Source of the DNA: Pseudomonas avellanae BPIC 631
GTDB lineage: Bacteria; Pseudomonadota; Gammaproteobacteria; Pseudomonadales; Pseudomonadaceae
DNA: 33,125 nucleotides
NCBI RefSeq assembly: GCF_000444135.1
Contig: NZ_ATDK01000256.1
Location: 1 to 33,125, forward strand
Reading direction: 5' to 3'
Below the pieces are notes generated by a model. It did not search any database and had not been told where the DNA came from. It saw nothing but the letters and a program-made list of their open reading frames with translations. Of the stretch, positions 27,184 through 33,125 are shown one piece after another (position 1 is the stretch's first letter; every line of letters starts with the position of its first letter). Position numbers and translations under genes: made by a program.

Positions 27184-29507
27184 CGGCAACCGGCAGCAGC
27201 CGCTGGGAAGACCTGCCGTTACGCGGCAAGGCGCTGGTGGCGATTTCCCTGCCGCTGGCAATGCTCATGTTTTCGCTGGTGCTCATCTACATCGCCGAAC
27301 GCCAGACTGCGCAAGCCGAGGAAGATGTGCGCCGGGTGCTGCTGGTGCAGGGTGACATTCAGACGCTTCATACCCAGATCGCAGAAGGTGCGGCCAGTGT
27401 GCGTGGCTATCTGCTCACCCATCAGGAAGACTTCCTGCCCGGCTACATCAATGCGCAACCGCTGATCGACGCGGCGCTGGTGCGGCTCGATGCCAACATT
27501 CGTGATCAGCAGATGCGCGAGCACCTGAAATCCATCGAACCGCTGATCCGTACCAAGGTGGACGGCCTGGAAAGGCTGCGCTCGATGGGCAGGGAAGACC
27601 ATGAGACCGTTGCCGCCATTCTGGTCGAAAACAAGTACGTTCTCGACCAGTTGCGCAAACGGATCGGCGTGATGCGCGAGCGCGAGGACGCTCTGCTGGC
27701 GGAACGTACAGAAGCGGCGGCGGCGACCCGTGAGCGCTTGTTGTGGTCTACCCTGCTGGCGGCGGCCTGCGGGATTTTCGGTGCCATTCTTGCGGTACTG
27801 ATGCTGTCCAAGGGCATCGTCGCCAGGGTGCATCAGGTACAACGCAACGCTCAGCGTCTGGCGCTCGGGCACCCTTTGCTGCCCCAGCCACCTGAAAAGG
27901 ACGAGATCGGTCAACTCGGCACGCGCCTGGTCGAAGCAGGCCAGTTGCTGGCCGAACGCGAACGGGCGCTGCGTGACAACGAGGAGCGCTTGCGTCTGAT
28001 CATCGAAGGCGTGAAGGATTACGGCATCTTCGCGCTGGACCGCAATGGCTATGTCACCACCTGGAACGCAGGTGCCGAACGTATCAAGGGCTACACCGAG
28101 CAGGAAATCATCGGCCAGCATTTCTCGGTTTTTTATCTGCCGCAAGAGTGCCCGCAACACCCTGACATGGCGCTGCACGAAGCCACCGTCAACGGACGCT
28201 ACACCGAAGAGAGCTGGCGGCGGCGCAAGGATGGCAGCCGTTTATGGGCCAGCGTAGTGATTACGGCGCAATACGACAGCAACGATGAGCTGCGGGGGTT
28301 TTCCAAGATCACCCGCGACATCAGCGATCGTCGCGTTGCCGAAATTGCCCTGGGCACTGCGCGTGAAGAAGCCGAGCGCGCCAGCCGGGCGAAGAGTGAA
28401 TTTCTCTCGCGGATGAGCCATGAACTGCGCACGCCCCTGAACTCCATTCTGGGCTTCGCCCAGTTGCTGGACATGGACTCACCCGCCAGCCAAAGGCCAC
28501 AAGTAGGCCACATTCTGCGCGCGGGCCAGCATTTGCTGAAGCTGATCAATGAAGTGCTCGACATCGCCAGAATCGAAGCCGGGCATGTGTCCCTGAGCCT
28601 CGAACCGGTCTCGCTGTCGAGCGTCCTCAAGGAAACGCTGGTGCTGGTGTCGCCGATGGCTGCGGATGGCAACATCGAGCTCAAGGAGTTGCCGCACCTG
28701 CCTGACGAACTCGGCGTGATCGCTGACCGCCAGCGCCTTGTTCAGGTGCTGCTGAACCTGCTGTCCAACGCCATCAAGTACAACCGCCCCGACGGTCAGG
28801 TGCGCATTGAGGTGGACAGGTCGGCTGAGCGCGTCACCGTGAGCGTGGTAGACACCGGCTATGGCATTGCGCCGGAGCGTCTCGGTCAGTTGTTCAAGCC
28901 ATTTGAAAGACTGGATGCCAACCCGAGCGTCGAAGGCACCGGGCTGGGGCTGGCGCTGAGCAAGAGCATGCTGGAGATGATGAACGGCACGCTTTCAGTG
29001 CAAACCACACAGAACGAAGGTTGCCGTTTCACCCTTGCACTGCCTCTCGTTGCCGTGCACGCGCCTACCGTTGCGACGCCGCGTCCGGCCGATGCCGTAC
29101 CAATGCCACGCCCCGCTGCCCGTCCGGCTTATCATGGCAAGCTGCTGTGTATCGAAGACAACCTGTCGAGCATGGCGCTGATCGAAACGCTGTTGCAGCG
29201 CAGGCCCGGCATCCAGTTGTTGTCGAGCATGCAGGGGCAGCTGGGGCTGGACCTGGCACGCCAACATGCGCCCCAGTTGATCCTGCTGGACCTCAACCTG
29301 CCGGACATCAAAGGGCTGGAGGTGCTGCAACGCCTGAGGCGCCTGCCCGCGACCGCCAACATGCCGGTGCTGATGATTACCGCCGACGCCAGTGTCAACG
29401 CCCAACGCGAACTGAAAGAGGCCGGTGCCACGGCCATTCTGATCAAACCCATTCAGGTGCCGGTGTTCCTTGCCCTCCTGGACCAGTACTTGCCGGAGCC
29501 CGTATGA
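27180..29507 (+). CDS. Membrane hybrid sensor kinase (CHASE3-HAMP-PAS-HisKA-HATPase-REC)
   Basis: A 775-residue hybrid kinase. TM1 is at about 18-38, a CHASE3-like periplasmic helical domain at about 45-180, and TM2 at about 187-213 (LLAAACGIFGAILAVLML). These are followed by HAMP, then PAS at about 275-385 (DRNGYVTTWNAGAERIKGYTEQEIIG). HisKA carries His414 in FLSRMSHELRTPLNSILG; HATPase_c spans about 520-640 (N-box LSNAIKYN, G-boxes DTGYGI and GTGLGLAL). The C-terminal receiver carries Asp704 in LILLDLNLPD. It has no phosphotransfer domain, so it may signal to the next gene, a lone receiver, directly or through an Hpt protein elsewhere. Confidence 0.9.
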   Translation: MTATGSSRWEDLPLRGKALVAISLPLAMLMFSLVLIYIAERQTAQAEEDVRRVLLVQGDIQTLHTQIAEGAASVRGYLLTHQEDFLPGYINAQPLIDAALVRLDANIRDQQMREHLKSIEPLIRTKVDGLERLRSMGREDHETVAAILVENKYVLDQLRKRIGVMREREDALLAERTEAAAATRERLLWSTLLAAACGIFGAILAVLMLSKGIVARVHQVQRNAQRLALGHPLLPQPPEKDEIGQLGTRLVEAGQLLAERERALRDNEERLRLIIEGVKDYGIFALDRNGYVTTWNAGAERIKGYTEQEIIGQHFSVFYLPQECPQHPDMALHEATVNGRYTEESWRRRKDGSRLWASVVITAQYDSNDELRGFSKITRDISDRRVAEIALGTAREEAERASRAKSEFLSRMSHELRTPLNSILGFAQLLDMDSPASQRPQVGHILRAGQHLLKLINEVLDIARIEAGHVSLSLEPVSLSSVLKETLVLVSPMAADGNIELKELPHLPDELGVIADRQRLVQVLLNLLSNAIKYNRPDGQVRIEVDRSAERVTVSVVDTGYGIAPERLGQLFKPFERLDANPSVEGTGLGLALSKSMLEMMNGTLSVQTTQNEGCRFTLALPLVAVHAPTVATPRPADAVPMPRPAARPAYHGKLLCIEDNLSSMALIETLLQRRPGIQLLSSMQGQLGLDLARQHAPQLILLDLNLPDIKGLEVLQRLRRLPATANMPVLMITADASVNAQRELKEAGATAILIKPIQVPVFLALLDQYLPEPV

Positions 29508-29968
29508 GCGGAGACTTTCGTATCCTGATCATTGACGACCAGAAGCCCAACCTCGATCTGATGGAGCAGTTGCTTGCCCGCGAGGGGTTGACCAATGTGC
29601 TGAGCAGCACCGAACCCTTGCGCACGCTGGACCTGTTCAACAGCTTCGAACCCGACCTGGTGGTGCTGGATCTGCACATGCCCGACTTCGATGGCTTCGC
29701 CGTGCTGGAACAGCTCAACCGACGCATCCCGGCCAATGACTACCTGCCGATCATGGTGCTGACTGCCGACGCGACACGGGATACGCGCCTGCGCGCCCTG
29801 GCACTGGGCGCGCGGGATTTCATCAGCAAGCCGCTGGATGCACTGGAAACCATGTTGCGCATCTGGAACCTGCTGGAAACCCGTGCGCTGTATAAATCAC
29901 TGCGCAAGCTGGTGCCGCCGGAAAACATCGAGTTGCTGCGCCAGACACGCGTGCCCGCGCAGCCGTGA
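29504..29968 (+). CDS. Single-domain response regulator
   Basis: A 154-residue receiver with DD near residues 11-12 (ILIIDDQKP), phosphorylation site Asp56 in VVLDLHMPDFDG, Thr in LTADAT and Lys in FISKPLD. The tail after the receiver (RIWNLLETRALYKSLRKL) resembles the linker that in RpfG-type proteins leads to an HD-GYP phosphodiesterase, but the gene stops about 25 residues later. It starts inside the hybrid kinase stop (ATGA) and ends the operon. Likely a phosphorelay intermediate or a protein-binding switch. Confidence 0.87.
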   Translation: MSGDFRILIIDDQKPNLDLMEQLLAREGLTNVLSSTEPLRTLDLFNSFEPDLVVLDLHMPDFDGFAVLEQLNRRIPANDYLPIMVLTADATRDTRLRALALGARDFISKPLDALETMLRIWNLLETRALYKSLRKLVPPENIELLRQTRVPAQP

Positions 29969-29994
29969 GGCGCAGTTTTTAGCGGATAAGCGTG

Positions 29995-30426
29995 CTACTT
30001 GATGAGCGTCACGGGCACCGACACTTCATGGATCACTCGCGTGGCCACCGAGCCCAGCAACAGACCGCCAAAGTTGCCAAGCCCGCGAGTGCCCATGACC
30101 ACGGCATCGCAACCCAGCCGCTGAACTTCGGCCTCAACCTGCTCGGCAACGTTGCCCAGATCGACGTGGGCCTGAAACGGCACGCCCGCGGCGGTCAGCA
30201 GCGCAATCGCATCATCAAGCACCCGTTTGCCTTCATTTTTCAGCCCGGCCTTCACCCCATCAATCATGTCGGGTGCCAGATAAAGGCTGTAATCGATAGG
30301 GCTGGCCTGCACGTTCAGCACATGCACTTCCAGCGGCTTGTTGAGGTCGCCAGACAGCTCGATGACATAGCCCAGCGCACGCATCGCGTGCTCGGAGCCA
30401 TCGAAAGGAACCAGGACTTTGTGCAT
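29995..30426 (-). CDS. Universal stress protein (UspA family)
   Basis: A 143-residue Usp domain. It begins MHKVLVPFDGSEHAMRAL and carries the ATP-binding type motif GTRGLGNFGGLLLGSVATRVI, followed by VPVTLIK at the end. The start at 30426 has AAGGA upstream; a longer in-frame reading to 30747 lies inside dusA and is not credible. Usp proteins help survival in stress or stationary phase; the specific trigger is not visible. It is convergent with the signalling operon, with only 26 bases between them. Confidence 0.92.
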   Translation of the reverse strand: MHKVLVPFDGSEHAMRALGYVIELSGDLNKPLEVHVLNVQASPIDYSLYLAPDMIDGVKAGLKNEGKRVLDDAIALLTAAGVPFQAHVDLGNVAEQVEAEVQRLGCDAVVMGTRGLGNFGGLLLGSVATRVIHEVSVPVTLIK

Positions 30427-30538
30427 GTGCGTTTTCCTTGTTGGGGTATGCCGACAACATAGCCCGAGCCCGGCAGCGCCGCCACTGGAATAAACGCTTC
30501 TTTTGACCCGGAACAACCAGATCGCACGGCGCGCCCGA

Positions 30539-31558
30539 TCAATGCCCTTCGAGAAACCTCGCAGCCTGATCCAGCAACAGCAGCGGATTTTCCGCTTTGT
30601 GGATATCCACCGACAGCAACTGCCGAAAACGCCGTGCGCCGGGAAACCCCAGACCAAGCCCGAGCATATGACGGGTGACGTGGTGCATGTTGCCGCCACT
30701 GGCAATATGCGCCGCGATATAAGGCCGCATCGACTCCAGGGCCTCATGACGGCTTATGACCGGCGCAACACTGCCGAACAGTTGCTGATCCACCTGCGCC
30801 AGCAGATACGGATTGTGATACGCCTCGCGACCCAGCATGACGCCATCAAACGTCTGCAGATGTTCGCTGCACTGCTCCAGCGTCTTGATGCCGCCGTTGA
30901 GGACGATCTCCAGTTCAGGAAAATCAGTCTTCAGTTGCGCAACCACGTCATAACGCAGTGGCGGAATATCGCGGTTCTCCTTGGGCGACAACCCCTCAAG
31001 AATCGCGATGCGCGCGTGAACCGTAAAACTCTGGCAACCCGCCTCATGAACCGTGCCGACGAAATCGGACAACTCGGCATAACTGTCGCGGCCATTGATG
31101 CCGATGCGATGCTTGACCGTGACCGGAATGCCCACCGCATCGCGCATGGCCTTCACGCAATCAGCCACCAACTGCGGGTGCGCCATCAGGCACGCGCCGA
31201 TCATGTTGTTCTGCACCCGATCACTCGGACACCCGACATTCAGATTGACCTCGTCATACCCCGCCTCCTCAGCCAGCCGCGCACACGCCGCCAGGTCCGC
31301 CGCCGTGCTGCCGCCCAGTTGCAGCGCCAACGGGTGCTCGGTCTCGTCATGACGCAAGAAACGCTCACGGTCGCCGTGGAGCAAGGCACCGGTGGTGACC
31401 ATCTCGGTGTAGAGCAACGCCTGGCTGGAGAGCCGCCGCATGAAATAGCGGCAATGGTGATCGGTCCAGTCCATCATAGGTGCAACGGAGAAGCGCCGCG
31501 ACAGCGCCGGGCTTGATTCTCCAGTGTTTGCTGGGCTTTGTGTTTTTTCGATACTCAT
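30539..31558 (-). CDS. dusA: tRNA-dihydrouridine(20/20a) synthase DusA
   Basis: A 339-residue flavoenzyme that reduces uridine in the D-loop of tRNA. Signatures: APMMDWTDHHCRYF with the FMN-binding start of the barrel, the catalytic cysteine near residue 110 in NVGCPSDRVQNN, VKHRIGING and the FMN phosphate-binding LNGGI. The start at 31558 is an ATG; the residues before APMMDWT (about 1-26) are the least conserved part. The 5' end is adjacent to an integrase, and the sequence upstream of APMMDWT may have been supplied by the inserted island. The gene is intact. Confidence 0.93.
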   Translation of the reverse strand: MSIEKTQSPANTGESSPALSRRFSVAPMMDWTDHHCRYFMRRLSSQALLYTEMVTTGALLHGDRERFLRHDETEHPLALQLGGSTAADLAACARLAEEAGYDEVNLNVGCPSDRVQNNMIGACLMAHPQLVADCVKAMRDAVGIPVTVKHRIGINGRDSYAELSDFVGTVHEAGCQSFTVHARIAILEGLSPKENRDIPPLRYDVVAQLKTDFPELEIVLNGGIKTLEQCSEHLQTFDGVMLGREAYHNPYLLAQVDQQLFGSVAPVISRHEALESMRPYIAAHIASGGNMHHVTRHMLGLGLGFPGARRFRQLLSVDIHKAENPLLLLDQAARFLEGH

Positions 31559-31615
31559 CAATACTGATCTTTTATACAGCGGTTTATGGCAATTTTTGCT
31601 TGTTTTTCAATAGCA

Positions 31616-31654
31616 GTTGGTACAATGTACCAACCCAAATCAGAAATGTACCAA
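31616..31654 (+). promoter_or_regulatory. Integrase promoter with palindromic operator and extra half-site
   Basis: A perfect 9-1-9 palindrome, GTTGGTACAATGTACCAAC, lies at 31616-31634. It contains an extended -10 element (TGG then TACAAT, 31621-31626). The half-site AATGTACCAA (31624-31633) recurs at 31645-31654, exactly 21 bases (two helical turns) later. This looks like an operator where a dimeric repressor or excisionase covers the integrase promoter. A start near 31633 would leave about 28 bases before the ATG at 31661. Confidence 0.6.
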
Positions 31655-31660
31655 TTCAAA

Positions 31661-32836
31661 ATGGGCACGATCAGACCACGCAAGCGCAAGGACAACACTA
31701 CTGCTTACTGCGCGCAGATACGGATCAATCGAGACGGTCTGCCAGTTTATCAGGAAACCCAAACCTTCGACCGTAAGCAGGTAGCTCAAGCGTGGGTGAA
31801 GCGACGCGAGGCAGAGCTGGCGGTCCCAGGTGCGATCGAGCGCATGAACCGCAAGACGGTCAGCGTGAAAGAGATGATTGATCGATACCTTGACGAGTAC
31901 GAGAGGGTTCGCCCTCTGGGCAAGACCAAGCGAGCAACCCTTACGGCCATCAGCAAGAGCTGGCTGGGAGAGTTGTCAGATACGGCGTTGACCAGTCAAA
32001 AACTGGTTGAGTATGCACAATGGCGAATGGGGAATGGGGGCGGTGGTGTCCAGGCGCAAACCGTGGGCAACGATCTATCGCATCTGGGGGCAGTGCTGTC
32101 CGTCGCAAAGCCGGCATGGGGATATGATGTCGCCCCCCATGCAATGTCAGATGCACGTATCGTCCTGCGTAAATTAGGAATGGTCAGCAAGAGCAACGAG
32201 CGTACCCGACGCCCCGCCATAGACGAACTCGATGCCCTGCTCACGCATTTTTTTGAGATGCAAATACGCAAGCCTTCGTCGATCAATATGCCCAAAGTAC
32301 TTGGGTTTGCGATTTTTTCCACGCGCAGGCAGGAGGAGATAACCCGCATACACTGGGACGATTTGGATGAAAAACGCCAGGCCGTGATGGTCAGAGACAT
32401 GAAAAATCCCGGACAGAAAATCGGCAACAACGTTTGGTGCAACCTTCCTGACGAAGCCTGGGCGATCCTGCAGAGCATGCCTAAAGGGTGCGAACAGATT
32501 TTTCCCTACAACTCAGATTCGATTTCTGCAGCATTTACCAAAGCCTGCAAGTATCTGGAGCTGAAAGATCTTCACTTTCATGACATGAGACATGACGGCA
32601 TCAGCAGACTTTTCGAGATGGACTGGGATATTCCTAGAGTAGCAAGCGTTTCAGGACATCGTGACTGGAACTCTTTACGACGGTACACGCACCTGCGAGG
32701 ACGAGGCGATCCCTACCTTGGTTGGGAGTGGCTTAAGCGGATTGTGGATGCAAAAGTCGCCCTTGGTGCACGTACTGAATATCAATCAGTTGACGAAGAG
32801 AAAAAGGCTGACAGACAAAAACCCCGATCTTGGTAG
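31661..32836 (+). CDS. int: DusA-associated tyrosine recombinase (integrase)
   Basis: A 391-residue phage-type integrase. The N-terminal arm-binding part begins MGTIRPRKRKDNTTAY, a common opening for this group; a SAM-like core-binding domain spans about 70-160 (SVKEMIDRYLDEYERVRPLGKTKRATL). The catalytic residues R-H-R-H-Y are visible in FSTRRQEEI, HDMRHDGI, SGHRDW and RRYTHL. The frame is open from 31586, but the promoter and repeats lie between, so the ATG at 31661 is preferred, though its ribosome site is poor. It catalyses integration and excision of the element at dusA. All key residues are present, so it is probably functional. Confidence 0.9.
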   Translation: MGTIRPRKRKDNTTAYCAQIRINRDGLPVYQETQTFDRKQVAQAWVKRREAELAVPGAIERMNRKTVSVKEMIDRYLDEYERVRPLGKTKRATLTAISKSWLGELSDTALTSQKLVEYAQWRMGNGGGGVQAQTVGNDLSHLGAVLSVAKPAWGYDVAPHAMSDARIVLRKLGMVSKSNERTRRPAIDELDALLTHFFEMQIRKPSSINMPKVLGFAIFSTRRQEEITRIHWDDLDEKRQAVMVRDMKNPGQKIGNNVWCNLPDEAWAILQSMPKGCEQIFPYNSDSISAAFTKACKYLELKDLHFHDMRHDGISRLFEMDWDIPRVASVSGHRDWNSLRRYTHLRGRGDPYLGWEWLKRIVDAKVALGARTEYQSVDEEKKADRQKPRSW

Positions 32837-32894
32837 CTAGCACGATGGGTAGTAAGTTAGGATATGCTCTCAAATTTCAAGGCAGGAAGCTGAT

Positions 32895-33047
32895 ATGTCT
32901 TTTGACACATTTATGCAGGTAGAGGGTGTAGAAGGAGAGTCTCTGGACGACGCCCACTAAGGCTGGATAGAGCTACTATCCTACCATTACGACGCAGTTC
33001 AGTCGGTCAGTACAACTGCCTGCTCTAGTGTACTGTTTTCGAAATAA
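32895..33047 (+). pseudogene. hcp-like type VI secretion gene remnant
   Basis: After AGGAAG and an ATG at 32895, the frame reads MSFDTFMQVEGVEGESLDDAH, then TAA (32958-32960), then in the same frame GWIELLSYHYDAVQSVST and on to a stop at 33045. Both parts resemble the N-terminus of Hcp tube proteins (typical form: FDxFIKIxGIxGES.DDKHKGWIEVLSY). A single base change from a lysine codon would explain the TAA. After about 50 codons similarity is lost, so the gene is also cut short. A sequencing error at the stop cannot be excluded, but the downstream loss of similarity argues for a true remnant. Confidence 0.72.
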
Positions 33048-33125
33048 GTTACCCATAACCTGCAAGCTAAGCTATTGATAAGATTTGAATTTTCCGTTAG
33101 TTGGTGGCTGATTTTTTCGAAAACA

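Larger units (their letters stand above)
31440..33125. mobile_element. Edge of a genomic island integrated at the 5' end of dusA
   Basis: A tyrosine integrase reads away from the dusA 5' end with only about 100 bases between start codons. A published family of integrases targets dusA in just this way, with the element restoring the start of the gene. GC falls on the integrase side compared with the pyoverdine region. The exact attachment core cannot be read without the other end; it should lie near the MMDWTDHHCR codons (about 31450-31480). The island continues past the right edge of the window. Confidence 0.7.

Noticed and set aside
31586..31660. Longer integrase start at 31586
   Set aside because: The stretch contains the probable promoter and operator repeats and encodes a hydrophobic, non-family sequence; the MGTIRPRKRK start fits the family.
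1..33125. CRISPR arrays, tRNA or rRNA genes
   Set aside because: No regularly spaced repeats, tRNA-like cloverleaf or rRNA-like sequence was noticed by eye; a tRNA scan was not possible.

Overview
The window looks like the chromosome of a fluorescent Pseudomonas, most likely of the P. syringae group. It is GC-rich with dense operons, has Pseudomonas-type REP palindromes, and carries the conserved core of the pyoverdine siderophore locus. Gene names come from recognising protein families and gene order by eye; no database search was run.

Region 1 (1-7900) holds a divergent pair of transcription units. On the minus strand is a SyrP-like Fe(II)/2-oxoglutarate hydroxylase, probably the aspartate beta-hydroxylase for pyoverdine. 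On the plus strand is an eight-gene operon in the same order as fpvGHJK-fpvCDEF of P. aeruginosa. That operon encodes an inner-membrane reductase (FpvG), accessory proteins FpvH, FpvJ and FpvK, and an ABC transporter with two periplasmic binding proteins (FpvC, FpvD, FpvE, FpvF). Together they release iron from ferripyoverdine in the periplasm and carry it inward. Most junctions are 4-base stop/start overlaps.

Region 2 (7900-24560) is pyoverdine biosynthesis. The minus strand carries an MbtH-like protein, PvdH (makes diaminobutyrate), the 4332-residue synthetase PvdL (acyl ligase, then the Glu, D-Tyr and Dab modules that form the chromophore) and the editing thioesterase PvdG. The divergent sigma factor gene pvdS drives the set. 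I find PvdS-type iron-starvation boxes (TAAAT/TAATT, 16 bases, CGT) upstream of the SyrP-like gene, mbtH, pvdH and pvdG, and a weaker one before fpvG. pvdS itself has a sigma-70 promoter overlapped by a Fur box. The circuit therefore reads: low iron lifts Fur repression, PvdS is made, and PvdS switches on both synthesis and iron-release genes.

Region 3 (24560-30430) holds a small secreted SnoaL-like protein, then a translationally coupled signalling operon: a cytoplasmic NarL-type kinase, its response regulator, a membrane hybrid kinase and a single-domain response regulator. A convergent universal stress protein follows.

Region 4 (30539-33125) is dusA with a tyrosine integrase diverging from its 5' end. 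This is the signature of a dusA-integrated genomic island. The island side has lower GC, a palindromic operator over the integrase promoter, and an hcp-like gene broken by a stop codon. I saw no tRNA, rRNA or CRISPR array. The locus is mostly a known system; the least-described parts are small: a 21-codon ORF coupled to pvdG, an inverted repeat around the pvdH promoter, and the integrase operator.
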